DNA of 64,000 nt from Strix aluco (Eukaryota > Chordata > Aves > Strigiformes > Strigidae). Positions 26,520 through 40,000 of the stretch are shown piece after piece. The stretch lies in NCBI RefSeq assembly GCF_031877795.1, contig NC_133954.1, forward strand, positions 10,383,466 to 10,447,465, given 5' to 3'. The position numbers and the translations under genes were made by a program. Below the pieces are notes generated by a model. The model did no database searches and was not told the DNA's origin. It worked only from the letters and a program-made list of their open reading frames with translations. The number at the start of each line of letters is the position of its first letter. Position 1 is the stretch's first letter.

Positions 26520-29500
26520 GCCCGGCTCCCTCAGGGACTCTTTTGGGGTTATGTTTGTGGGACTGTGATTTTTGCACTGCTGCAAGTGTCCCGAAAGAAA
26601 GCTTACCTACAAAATGAACAGAAAATAAGTGTTCCAGAGCAAAAGCACAAGGGGGCGATGTGTGCTCGTGTCAGCTGCCCCTCAGATTTCACAGCTCCCT
26701 GACAAATGTCCTGGGTCTCCTCAGTGTGTTGCATCATTTCAGAAATGGTTCTTGGAGCACTTCTTTAGTCATTCCCCTTTTAAGAGACAGAATCTTAGAC
26801 TCGGAAATCGGGGCGCTGAGATGAACAACAACAAAAAGATGATTAAAAAATAGTTGTTCACCAACCTAACTGTGTTCTGAATGACCAGACAAATAGAGGC
26901 TGGAATGGTTTGTTTCTTTACCCTGCTAAAAGGGTTTTATTTCTACTTAAGATCTTGGACAGCGGCTGTTTTTTGGGAGCTGCTTGTTCTCCATTTTTCC
27001 TATTTTAGGCATTTTCCTGTTCAGTGTAACTATTTGTCTTTTATGCAAGCCATCTGTGGTGAGATATTTAGTATCTGTGGCTTTGGGATAAGGCAGGAAA
27101 GATCCCTTGAAACCCAGCTAGAATGTCAGTTATACTTGGACAATGGCACAGGTCAGACTGCAAGTCTTATCCTTCATCACCATCTCCTCCATGCTGAAGG
27201 CTAGTATATCAAACGGTAATTAACCACATCCACCCTGTAGCACGGCTCTGTCTGTGAACTAAGTGGTTACAGATGTTTAGCCTTTCTATACAATATGTCA
27301 TGTGTTTTATTTCCACTTACAATGTTTGGTGACATCACAACTGTTGGGTTTTTTTTAATAGAATATGCTCTTACAGCTAAAATGTCTGTAAAACATTGTG
27401 TAACAGTTCCTCATTTAAAAAGGATTGACTATCCAGTGCGTACTATGTCATGCTGAAGCTGTCTGTAAATTATTTTTTCTGTTGCAAACAGATGAAACTT
27501 ACTTGGTTCCATAGCTGCAGATACCCATTTGTTTTTTTTTTTTTCCCAAAGCTGGGACATTTGCTGAAATTATTGTTGAAATGAGTAGTATGAAGTTGGC
27601 TGGTTGTTTTACACTCACTGAATTTGAAGAATGTTTCACACTGGGAAGCAGCTATATTGGAAATCTGTATCTGTGTACAGAGGTGGGCAGGGATGTTGTG
27701 TATACTGTTTTGTTATGTTGTATAAATGCCTTGAGCTTTCCTGTAGCGTTACATCTTCATAAAGTTAAATAGAATTAGAAAGTTTGTAAGTCTTTTCATT
27801 ATGGCATTAGGCAGAGAAGGTTGTCCTATTGGATACTCTTCCAAGCATATTTTCCTTCCACGAACTCTGCAGCTGTGTCTGTTACTGTTTTCTATGAATA
27901 TTTGCACTTGACTTTCAAGAATCAAATGAAAGATGTAAAAGAGAAAATGTACACAATGAAAGTCCCAGTTGTACAGCATAACCTGAGGTATTTCTGTTCC
28001 AAATTAATTTTGTATTTGCCTCTCCAGTGTAGCCTCTTTCTGACTTATGGCAGGGGGAAGATGCATCAACAGAGAGGACTTTCTTTTTTAAAGTGAACAA
28101 TTGTCATCTGTTTTGTGTGCATTATTTCTTTCCTTGGTGTAATTTTTTCAGTAATATCCTTTAATTTGTTTACAGAAACTTTTCCATGTCGACCTCAGCT
28201 GCTTGCTTTGGGAATACCTCACATCTAAAACTAGCCTGTGAAACAAGAATGCTGGCTTACAAACTTGAACCACTCACACATTTACTTTTTTTTAAAGCAA
28301 GTTTTATCAACTTGTTACTGCTCTGAGGTTTCTGAGTGTAACATCCTAATGTCTCCTACTGTTTATGTGATCTTTAGTTGTTTATATTGTGTAAAAACCT
28401 GAAAATAAGCTGCCTGATCCTAGGATAAAACCACAGATTTAATGCTTTATTCTGGCAGTATTTACATAACTGAATAGCCATTTTAGCCCCTTGCTGGGGC
28501 AAGTGTTCCTTGAGCTCTCCTGTGTTGAGGTGCTTCTGTAAGCACTTGCCAGCCTGCCTCTGTCTAAATGAACTGCATTATTTTAAATGGTATAAACTGT
28601 AGATCTGGTTCATTTTGGCTGTACTAAATGCACTAGCACTGGTAACACAAGTTTCTTACCTAAAGGCAAAATTTCTGTCAGCAGAAGCCATGTGTCTAGT
28701 CTGGAATGTTTTCGGAGGTGTTACGTTTAGCATAACTGCTAAAAATTTCCAGAGTAAGTACGTGTGTGTGTGTGTGCACTCTGTCAGCAGTAAATAGCCT
28801 CCTTGCCTTTAGCAGGTCTCTGCTGCAGACTCTGCTGGTGTGGGTGGAAGTTTCTGTAAGCATGCCGGGAGGTGAGCTTGCCCTGTCTCCAGCAACAGCA
28901 GCAAATAGAGCCCCTGAAAGGCCATCCCGCAGGCCTGGGTGGCTCCCTGCTCCCAGCAGTGTTTGGTTAAATTTGGTTGCAAAGAGGCTTCAGCTGTAAT
29001 TAATGGGGAAAGCTCAGTCTGCCAAAGCACTGGGGTTATTCTTATACCTGGTGGCAGAGAACAAACTTAACAGTAGTGAGCTACAAGTGACCGGGGGAAA
29101 AAATGGGGATACAGACAGGGTGAGAATAACTAAGCAAGAATAAATTTAAGGATCATCTTGAGTGGCATTCCCACAAGAGGTTTGCAAAATGGCACGAGCC
29201 TTCAGGGGGTGGAGGTGAAGGCTCAAGCTATGGTTGCTGAATGGTTCCTCAGGAATTGCAAGCCATCTGTGAACCTCTACTCCTCAACAATATTGTGGCT
29301 TGTGGAACATTTTAATGCAAGTCGCATGGACTAAGCATTGCTGGTTCCTGTTCCCTGCTGGTTCCCCAGAGCTTGATGTGTCCCTCACCTAGCCAGGGAC
29401 CTTGTTCTGCTTGTGGAGATGTGAATCTTTCTGAAGGGATGCAGCAAACAATCCTTTGTCTCAGACTCCAGCAGCATGTGCCATAGGCCATTTTCCATGT

Positions 29501-31014
29501 GTTCGTTGATGGTCATAAGCAAAGGATTTGCAGCAGAATAACTCACACATTCAAGTGTATGCACACACACCTTTTGCCCTTAATTCAAGAAAGATAAATA
29601 CGACTTTTACAGCCAGCCCCACACATGCTCCATCTGTTATAGTAACTACCTTAACCTTACTAATGGGCTTGTTACCAGAGCCAGTGTGACAGCAATGTGC
29701 TACTTACACAATGGGGGTTTTGTTTTTCAGTAATTCAGTTTTCATGAGATTTCTGTGACAATTGCAGAAGGCTGTGATACTGACCCATTAGCAGTTTCAT
29801 GGAATTTTTCATTTATGAATGTATTGTTCTTTCAAGCCAGCTGGGAATACAGTGAGTGAGTATCTGATTTTAGCAAATGTGTTTTGTATGTGTATGTTCT
29901 GTAAGCTACATAAATCCTCTGGCTGGTCTGTCCATACACTGGCGGTGGAGAAGCAGGGCTGCACTGATCTGGATATGCTGTTTTATTTGGATCAAAAATG
30001 ATTTTGTAGTTCTTGTAGCTGGTAGGCCTGTGGGTCTGTCCAAACACAGCTCTGCTCTGCTCGCCTCGGTGAAAGCAGTGCTTTTTGGTTTAGTGTAGAA
30101 GACTCTCCTACTTGAGTTTATTATTAGTTCACTTTTACTAGAAAAAAGGTAAGGAGGTAGAAGTGAACTGGATCATAGTCAGTGGCAGATCCTGGCTATT
30201 TTGGAATGTGAATGTTAGTTTCTACCATTTATGTCTGTCATAGTGACAGTGTCTGAAAAGCCTGTTGATGGAAATCCAGTGTTAGATTTTATGTTTCCTA
30301 AGCTTGAAGAAAATCTATCAGGGGTGTGGGGAGAAGCCTTATAAATTCTTACGCCTCTCTTGCCTTTGCCTCCACCGTGACCATTGAGGACTTAAACATG
30401 CATGTTGTAGAAGCTTCTGCTCTGCCCTAACCCCCCCCATGTAAGCCTGGCTCCCTGAAAAGTTGAGGTGGATTCATGGCCCTAAGGTGGATTTGTTTTT
30501 TACTTAAGCAATTTGAATGCTGTGTTTCTCTCCCCCGGCCTCTGGGCTGCACTCATGTTAGAGCTCTTCTCCACAGACATGAAGTGCTCAGCCTAGCTCT
30601 GAAGCAGGATCAGCAAGAATTCCCTGGCCGCTTTTGCGTCCAGGATTTCTGGCGTTCAGGAAAACACCAGCTGTCACCAACCACAGGACTGCAGGTAGCC
30701 TGCCCTCCGAGGAGGCCATGTGCTGAGGACACATGCTGTGCTGCAGATGAGCTCTTGTGCAGCAGAGGTAAGGAGCACTCGCTTGCACAGCTGAGTTGAG
30801 CAGAGCCAGTGAGAAGATGAGGATCTGCTGGGGGACACAGGTGCTGATCCGTGCCCTGAGGGCACCCTGAGGCCTCTGGCCTGGGTGCTTCCCCAGGCCC
30901 CACCAGCCCCTGAGCCCTTGCTGCTCACAAACACGACCCTATGTATGGTCTACGAAGGACAGTGGGTGACAGAGTACGAGGCACTCAAGACCATATTTAT
31001 TGTGTCTTGAGAAG
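26520..31014 (+). other. DHX8 3' UTR and first part of the DHX8-ETV4 tail-to-tail spacer
   Basis: T-rich, UTR-like sequence follows the DHX8 stop. Candidate polyadenylation hexamers are ATTAAA at 26842-26847 (followed by GT-rich sequence) and AATAAA at 29139-29144; neither can be confirmed. A short GT microsatellite lies at 28762-28776. Reading frames of up to about 107 codons around 30.5-30.9 kb have no recognisable domain. I see no exon here. Confidence 0.4.
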
Positions 31015-31260
31015 TGTCGTGGTCTGAGCCCAGAGGGCAACGGAGCACCACGCAGCGTCTCACTCTCTCCTTCCCCCTCAGGAATGGGGAGGAGAAAATA
31101 TTTGGGGTCGAGACAAGGAGAGGGAGGGATGATTCACCCATTACGGTCATGGGCAAAAGACAGGTTGGTTTGAGGAAGCAAAGGAACATCAATTTAATTT
31201 GACCACCACACCATCAACACTTAAGCCCTTCCAAGAAGTGGGGGTGACATTCAGCTAAAA
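31015..31260. mobile_element. LTR-like fragment of an endogenous retroelement
   Basis: The segment begins with TGTCGTGGTCTGAG, followed by gggcaacggagcaccacgca, then a C/T-rich stretch, a purine-rich ggtcgagacaaggag stretch, and tcatgggcaaaagacagg leading to tcaatttaattt. This succession of blocks resembles a family of LTRs that I recall as common in bird genomes, starting TGT and often containing gcaccacgcagc. The call is from memory, not alignment. No viral coding sequence is seen beside it, so it would be a solo or partial LTR. The right boundary is uncertain and the element may extend towards 31.5 kb. Confidence 0.45.
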
Positions 31261-34200
31261 GTGCAGGTGTTGAGCCAGGGCAGCCAAAGGCACCTCGCTA
31301 CCGCTGTTCTCTGTGTCACAGGGCCAGGCCGAGGTGATGGGTGGTGTCAGGGCAAGCTGGGGTGAATCAATCTTCAGCTGGCATGGGCCCCAACCTGACA
31401 AGGGAGTGGACTGACCTCTTTATCTAGGAACAACCGCTGAGGCTGCTAGCCCCTGAGCCTGGGGGACCCCCCGGTGACCCTGCAGGCTGGTGAGGTCGCT
31501 TGGTCCCTACAGACTTAAATGATCAGTACAGGCACTCCTCAGCCTCTGCTGAGATGTTAGCAGTTTGCTGTGCTGATTTCTTGCTATGTTTCTCTTAACA
31601 AAAGTAGGCAAATTTCATGATTTCTCAGTTATGTCTTTCAAGTGCTTTTGAAACACCGTATCTGCTGGACTGTTTACAAGAATTTTTTCCTTCAATAACT
31701 AAGCCATGGGGTTTAGTTAATTTGCATTGGGATTCTTTAATTGTGTGGAAATCTTCAAATAGGTAGAAATCAGTTTAGTAGATGCCATGTCAGCCAGTGA
31801 GACATGCCCAGGTAATCCTGGCTGAGGGGAGATCTGTGTTTGTCTCACAGAATCAAAGCAAAAAGGGCAGCAATGGTTGTACCTCCAAAACATGCTTGAA
31901 GCTAATTCAGGGAAATGGAAACAGGTGCCACAATGCAGCAGCTCAGCAAGAATGTCAGAGGCACTTCAGGTGCCATTAGCTATTTCAGCTAATAAGCTCC
32001 CCTGAGATGCCTCCCTTTCTACTGCTTTTCTTTCTCACCTGATACCTGTCCGTAGTTCCATAATGGCCAAGAGAATGGTTATTAATCTCCTAAGCAGAGG
32101 CCCTGACTATGCAGTGACTCTCTGTGGTGCAAAGGAACATGTTGGTTCAGCTACTCCTTAGAAGACCAGACATAGGAAAGCCCTTAAGGAGTTACCAGCC
32201 TAAGTAGTTGTAATCTGTCTTCAGAAAGAGGAGTGGGCTGCACATGGCCACCCTCCCCAGCTGCAGGAAGCAGGGAGGGGAATGTGCTCTCTTTGACAGC
32301 CTGAGGGGTGAGTACTGCTCTGGGGTGGTAAACGCTGCCCTCGGGGCGCCTGGCCGAATGGCAGTGTCCTGCTGAGGCCTCCACGGAGTTCAGCTTTGCT
32401 CTTCTCTGCCTCTGTGTTGAGCATGCTGGCGGGCGCTTCCCCTTCTGCCGTCTCAAGGCGTTAGCCATCAAGGCATAAAGAGACCAAGAGCCATTGCACA
32501 AAATGTTTTCCAACATCGTGGTAGAGTACAACTTTGCTGTGATTCAAATGCGGAGGAGGATGGGGAGATGTATATAGGTGTCATTAGGGCTGATTCATTT
32601 ATTGGAATGAATCTCCTGAGCGTCTCAACGAAACTAATGTCAATGTCCTTCTCAGGACCTCCGTAAAATGTTACAAGGAGTCAAATGTCATGGTGTTACT
32701 GCCCTTGGAGTCACCTATGCTCCCCTGTGGCTGGCTCAATGGTGTAAATGATGCACTGCTCCTGTTGGGGTCACCTCATCCCTAAGCCTGAACTGCTTGC
32801 TCTGCTCAGCAAAGTTCTTTCTAAGACTCTGTCTTATGGCAACCCCCATGGGGAGTGTTTCACAGGGTTGTGTGGGAGCTGCTTATCTCCCTCCTGGAAG
32901 CTCAATTGTGGCAAAGCCAAAGGTTTATGGCTCACCAGAGCAGGGAGCTGGTGAGTCCCACACGCTGACCCCATGGCCAGCTCTGTTCTCCTTTGCTTTG
33001 CTGAGCCTCTTAAATAGGTGTGAATGAGAACATGCTGTACATGTGAGTGTCTCTCTGGTACAGAGCTTGATGTTCCCAGCAGGCTCTGTGTGGTGGGACA
33101 GGAATAGCACCAAAGGGACAAAAGGGTATCTGCTGCTCTTCTCATCTTTTGAGGTGACACTGCTTGATGACTTGACCAGGCCAGGCCAAAATTCATTCCT
33201 GGCAGCTCTCATCCTGGCACTCTTCTCAGCACTGCTAGGAATGGGGCATTGTTCCTTCTGATGTGCCCGCAGGCCCTAGGCACGTTGTTGAGGTTGTGCC
33301 TAGCCAGATGACATCAGCTGCCTGTGTTCTACACAGCCTGAAAAAGACAAATGCACTTCCTAATAACTCTCTTGCTTTTCCCGTTCAGTGCTCAACCCAT
33401 GAAGTGAGGTTTGCTGCTGTCCTTGTCCTTCATATCACTATTCATACTTATTTCAGGGTATGGAATCTGGTAATAGAAATATTTCCTGGGTTAACGTCAG
33501 CAAATTGCATCAGATAGTTCAGTTCTGCTTGGCAACCCCTTAATACCAGGGGTAATTCCTTTGCCCTAGACAGTACACTTTAAGGGTACATCTGGGACAT
33601 GCTGTAATGTTACATGTTAATTATTTACTATGACCAGAAAGGAACTTTGCGTTGTGTTCTGGGTAATAGATTTATGGCACTTCCTGCTGGGCTTTGTACT
33701 GTTGATATAGCAGGAGTAACAGCAAAGCCGTTGCAATAATAGCAACTACATGGGAAAAAAAAAAATAATTCCAGAAAAAATTACATTAGGTATAAATGAC
33801 TGCTGAGAATTTATTTCTGGCTGGTCCCAAAGCATCATCGCATCCTGAGGAATAAGCTGCTAGAGTAAATTTTGAATATAATGAGTAAACAGTAATAAAA
33901 AAAAGTGTGAGAATGTTAGGTATATTTGCATCCAGATGTCAGTGTTTGTCATGAGCAGAACTGTCTTTAGAGGGTTTTCCCTGAAGAAGGATGATGTCTT
34001 TCTTGCCTTTCTAATGTAGAGCAAAGCTCAGCTGTGAATTTGTACAGTGAAGGGATACTGACCTAAAGGTGTGTTACACAGGCTGTGTGTGCTGCCACAC
34101 AGTGACGTGCACTTCTCCCCACTCAAGTGCCAAAACCATTCAGCTTGGGAAGAGACAGCTCTACTGTCTGTATCATGAGTTGTTGCAAATTTGCTGTATG

Positions 34201-35379
34201 AACAGGAATGTGAGTAACTAGATGATAGCAAAGCTGAAACATCATCTGTGTGGTGGGATGGGGCTGGCACTTTCAGGACCAGCATGAGAAATTTATGACA
34301 CTTGTCTATTACCTCCAATATTTTCCCTAATCAGCTGCCTCTCTGTCTTGCTGAACTGGAAATACAGAGCATGTTTATTGACTCCCAGCTCTCTGATCTG
34401 GTTATTATAAATCTCTGCCCTTTGGAGGCCGCTGCCCCTCAGTTATGAGAACCCGATCTTGCTGCTTCCCAGAACTGCTCTGCAGCTATTGATCTGTTGC
34501 ACTGACTTGACAATCCTGAGCGAAATGTGGAGCTAAAATTTCATTCAAATGTGAACTAGCTCCCTGAATTCCCTTTCTGGAATAGAGTACCCCAAAGAAC
34601 ACTGGATAAATGTAAAATCCTTGAGAATCCTGCAGATTGAGATACCAAATAAAAGCAAGCTACGAGTCTCATTCATTAGAAATACAGTGTTGGAGGCAGG
34701 TACAGCCCCCACCTACATTTTGCCTCCAGAAAGGCATAAATACTTCTTTTAGGAGGTACCTGATGCTCTTGAGGAAGGTGCAGTGTGAAAGGGCTCCCCT
34801 ACTTCAGGGTACCACCTGTCCTTGCTGCAGCCCAGGTGGGCAGCATGTCTGGGCAGGACACACTCAGCTCTGCCCTGGGACAGGGTGTCACCCCCCCCAC
34901 CCGCGTGCCCTGTGCTGCCCTGAGCCTATCACCAGCTCAGCAGGTGGTAACACATGCACTTTCCTAGCAAGCAACCTGGAAGTGCCACTGCTCAAGACAG
35001 ATGAATTTGAGGGAAAAGGTAATTAAAACCACAGAGCCTGGCTCCACAGCCAGTGCACTGTCAGTGTGGGAGAGTGGGCGATGTTCTCCACAGCTGCAGA
35101 GACCCATTCCCCTGACACCAGGTGCAGCCAGAGGTTACATAATTCACTGTGATCTTTCAATCCTGGTTGTATGACTGGTGGTGAGGATGTCAAGGGAGTG
35201 AAATGTTCATTTCTTGAGCTCCACCACGATTCAGAAGTAAACACATATTCCTCAGCTCTCTGGATCAGCTACCCAAAGCTGCACACTGGTGTCAAGGAGA
35301 TGGGCAAAGCAAGTTCAGAAGGTAAGGGAGGACCAACCAGGGGCTGAACGAGGGTGCACTGGCCAAAAACATAGACCAA
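31261..35379. other. DHX8-ETV4 spacer, no gene recognised
   Basis: About 4.1 kb of unique-looking sequence of moderate GC content. Short reading frames of up to 129 codons occur on both strands. None shows a known motif, a plausible splice structure or consistent composition. No tRNA-like or other structured RNA gene was recognised. Confidence 0.4.
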
Positions 35380-35385
35380 TTTATT
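35380..35385 (-). promoter_or_regulatory. Candidate polyadenylation signal of ETV4
   Basis: On the minus strand the sequence reads AATAAA within ctataaataaattggtc. It is a clear canonical hexamer downstream of the ETV4 stop codon and would give a 3' UTR of about 1.7 kb (37065 down to about 35360). Use of this site is inferred. Confidence 0.5.
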
Positions 35386-37065
35386 TATAGTATTTTTACA
35401 CTCATAAATAGTAAAGGCAGCTTATACCAGTGGAAGGGTTCCCTTTCACCCTTACTTCTGGGGCACCAGAAGAGGTGTGCTTGCCAGGTGGGAGCAGGGC
35501 AAGGCAGGAGGGCTAGGAGCTGCCAGAACACCAAGTCTCTGGACAGTACAGCACCTGCAGAGGCATCAGCAGGGCAGGCTGCTCTGAGTGTCTGGCCTCT
35601 CCTCAGGCAGGGAGAGCTGCCTTTCCTGGCCCTCATGCCCAGGGACAAGGCTGAAAGGGCTGGCATTAGCCATGCAGGGGAGTCATCAGGGGAAATCAGG
35701 CTTTCAATCAATATACAGAATTTCCTCTACAGGCTACCACATTGGCAGGATTGGTGATGCTCTGTATTCAGCAGCTGGAACATCAATCTGAAGCAGTAGG
35801 AAACAGGCTTTTTCTGTATAGGTACACTGTACTGCTCCTTGTCTAACTGGGCACATGGTCAGAGCTGCTAATTAACAAGTGAGGCACCTCTCAGTGAGGA
35901 TGTGGTGCCTATTATAACTGTTCACTATTGTGGAAAACCAAAGTCTAGTTAAGTAAGTTGCATGTGCTGCACTGGACTGCAGAGATAGCTGCCTTTCCAA
36001 CACATCAGGATTTCCCTCAAATATGTAAATACCTGCAGAGGTTAAGTCTAAATTCAGATATGAAGAACTACATATGGTTTAGATTACTTTGTAAAGCATT
36101 TTCTTAAACACACCTCCACCAGGTTTGTTTCTTGCCTTAAATGATTTTCTAGCCAAGCCCAGGATGGGTATGCTCAAGAGCCTGATAGGTCTTCAAAGAT
36201 CCTGAGGATTTGTTTAAGTTTTTCAGTTTGGAAAAGCCACAACACTACACTGAACTGGTGGCTCAAGGCCTTGCTGCCTCCTGCAACCCCCTTACCTGGC
36301 TTTGAACTGTGCCCCAGACCAATGCAGTCAGGCAGCTCTGGAGTTACCCTAAACTGGATGTTGACATGTACTCCAGGACTGCTCCAGCCCTGGCCAGTGC
36401 CTCCAGCCCCCTGTTCATAGTGCCTAAATACCAGATATCTCTGGCATGAAGTGTTATGAGCAAGAAGGTGCATGCACCCACAAGACAAAAAAGTATTCCC
36501 TGTTACCACAAAACAGTTCACAGGGAAGGCATATGATCTGCAACCACTGTGTTGCAGCCATCCTGGGAAGAAGGCAACACTGGCCTTGCAGAGGTGAGTC
36601 CACATGGGTCAGAGCCCTCCCTTGCTGAGGGAAGGTTATACAGGGGTTCAGTACATGTGCTGGAGGAATGGAGTCAGCAGCAGCATTGTAGCATTCTCAT
36701 ATCTGAAAAAACGCCCAGTAGGACAGCATCTGCTCCTTCACCAAAGAGAGGGACTGCAACAGGCTCGTTTGTTCCATCTGAAGGCAGCAATTACCTGATA
36801 TGCTGCTGAAGCTGCAGCCTCGCTGCTCAGGAGATGCCCGCATCACTGAGAACGAGTCCTGACAAATATGAGAGTCTTACCACACACTGTCAACTGTCAG
36901 GTGATTATCCACATATGTACCTGAACACTCTTTCTAATCAAAGCAGGTGTTCACAGTTTAGTGCTGCCCTAGGCTGGCCTGAGAAAAAGCTTATACTGAT
37001 TGAATACTAACCAGACATCTCCCTATATACACAAGCAAGGGTGGCACAGTGTGCTCCCAGCAAAG
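35386..37065 (-). other. Probable ETV4 3' UTR
   Basis: Non-coding sequence between the ETV4 stop codon (37066-37068) and the AATAAA hexamer at 35380-35385. Reading frames of up to 143 codons in it show no family motif. Extent is inferred only from the hexamer position. Confidence 0.45.
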
Positions 37066-40000
37066 CTAGTATGTGTAGCCTTTGCTGTAAAGCTGTGGAG
37101 GGAGGCTCCCGAGGTCTGGCAGGTAAGTGGCATTCTCATCCAGGTGAGAAAGAGGCACTGTGTCCTCCTCACTGATCTGCCGGTCAAACTCTGCCTTCAG
37201 AGTTGGCCGCTGATTATCAGGGAAGGCCAGAGAGAACAGGGCTTCAGGCTCACACACGAACTTGTACACGTAGCGCTCTCCAGCCACCTGCAGGGAAGAT
37301 AAGGGATGAATGCTGCAGGCCCACAGGCAGCACTAAGCAATGCTTCTCAGCAGTGGAGAAGGCTCACAAAAACATCTGGCTGCTCTAGCCCATTGTCCTG
37401 AGACACGTCAGAGTTGTAAACGTCTCCTTGTGCAGTCCTCCTGCTTCTCTGCTGCTTTGGTCTCCCCTGGAACAGCTCCTGGGAAAGGGGATGCTGCCAG
37501 CTGATATTTTGACCAGATAGCAACAGCTTCAACAGTCCCTGACCAGTCTGTACTGTGACATAATTACAGTTATCCTCTCCAGTGCCCTGGCTCTGGCAGA
37601 CACTATCCCTACCACATACAACCAACCCTCAGGCAGCCTGTCTCTCACCAACAGCAAGTCTAGACTAATTATATGTCCTTGCAGATGCATAAATTCCAAC
37701 TCTCCTGACTGCAGACATATACAGAGAAAGAAATTACGATTCCCCTTTATTTCCCATACGTTGCCTAGATTCAGCTCTTTTACACCTTCATTTAACTGCT
37801 GCAAAGAGAAGTTACGGGGAAAGAAAGTTCAGGATGCTTGGCTAGCTCAAGTACATTCTGTACCTGCAAGGCTTCTGTCTCAAACAAGAGAAGCATCACT
37901 AAAGGCATAAAAACTCCATCTGTTTTGTAAACTGACCTTCTGCATGATGCCTTTCTCATAATAGTAGCGAAGGGATCGGCTCAGCTTGTCATAGTTCATG
38001 GCTGGACGGTTCTTTTGGATACCCCACAGCCTCGCTACCTGTAGAATAAAGCATCAAAGTGCATGAATGTCTGTGAACCCAACCCAAGGGCAAAAGAACA
38101 TTATCCAGCTGAATTCCCTTTTGAGGAATGGTACCACAACACATACAAACATTTACAACATTTAAATAATAGAATCAAACAACAATTATTTAGCAGCTTT
38201 TCAACAAGAAAAGTAGAACTCAAACTGAAGTACCCTATAACAGAGAGGCATTCTCCTTGCCACTACAGAGCTTGTTTACTCTCCAGTATTCTGAAAGCTT
38301 GAGGATGCTAGAGGACTGCTTCATCCTATGCTTCACTTTATCTTCAAGGATCACACATATACCAGAAGTCCAAGTACAAGGGAACACCTCCACTCAAAGA
38401 CCCAATGTGCATTTCTTCCTACTACACGATTTTCAGCTTTGTCCATGAGACTCAGACATCTGTTGTAAGCATATGTCAGTTGACCAAAACAACTCCTCTG
38501 CACTGAAAGTGCCTGTAAAGGTTAATGTGTAGCAAGAAGAGTGCTAAATGCAGCTCTAATTGGAACAAGATACGAACAGGTATTACAGACACATCTCCCA
38601 GGTACTGTCAGATATCACTGTTTTTTCTAGAACATGACAGCATTAGAAATTACACCTTAATGTCATTTTGATATAAAAATATATTTAAGACTAGGACATA
38701 TTTTCTTCCAGATTTTTATGAAAGCTTCTCCAATCAGTAGGGTTCAAAACTCCAAACCTCAATGTCAGCCTCAAGTAAGGTGCTAAGACAGCACAGGTCA
38801 CTGCAAGCTTGAGAGTGGAGTGGAAGCAGTGTGTAATTTGACTCACTGAATTGCTGAGACTCTAAACTTACAAGCAGCCTTTCTTAAACCTACTATTTGT
38901 GTCACCCAAGTGTTTTGACTGCTTCTAAAAACTTCGACTGGCTACAGGGTCTAGCAAGTACCACTGGTAGGCAGGAGCCTTCACAGGGCAGAGGAAAAGC
39001 TACTTGGGAATTCACAGCCTCTGAAACAGTGGCTGCTCCCCCTGAGCCTGTAGAGAAGCTAAATGGTTTCACCTCTTCTGGCTCAATGAGCTTGAACTCC
39101 ATCCCTCTACCAGTCCAGGCAATGAACTGGGAATTGGTTGGATCATCCAGTAAAGCCACAAGAAATTGCCAGAGCTGTAGAGATCCCCGTCTCTGGTACG
39201 GAGGTCCTTCCCGGTACCCTCCAGCTTCCTGCTTGATGTCTCCTGCTGAGAAGAAGAAACAAGGTGTTTCTAAGGGTAACAGTGCAAAAACAGCTGCAAA
39301 AAAAAAAGCGCGCATTTCACAAATGTTTACCTGGACTATTTCAGTTCACGTAAAACAGAGCAGTCAATTCACCAGCAGCTCTTCCAAGAGGAGCTCTGAT
39401 GAACCTCACAATTAAGCTATTTATGCTAGAAGGCCTGTTTGCTGCTAAAAAAGCTCAAGAAATGGGATATCGAAAAGCCAGGTATGAACCACAGCTAACA
39501 CACCTGCAAGAACACAGTGTAATGAACTACGTAGACAGTAGTCAAGTGTCTAACAGAGATGCTGGATAACCCTATCTTACACCCAAACTGCAAGCCATTC
39601 TTTCTCCAACCTTCAAATTTTTCTGGAACAACACAGACATCATCAGTAAAGGACCTCATCTGCTTGTCATAGCTGCAGCCTGAAAGAGAAAGCGACAGAG
39701 GCAGTGACAGCCAGACAGGCTAGTACGAGAGGGCAATGCAGGGAAAAGATGGTCACCAAGTTTCTTACCTGATGTATCTTCTGTGTTTGAATGGCTTGGA
39801 TAACTCTCAACATTTATGTACATGGAAGGACAGCCAGGAACATCTACAGAACGATTAACAAACTCAGTTAATGAAAAAGCACAGGAGGCAGGATGATCTT
39901 GCTCTCTAGAGGTGGATAGGTAAGCGCAGCTGTCTAACAGACAACCTCTTAAGGCTCTCCCAAATGGTTATTGTCAGACTGATAACTTTTTATGTCTCAG

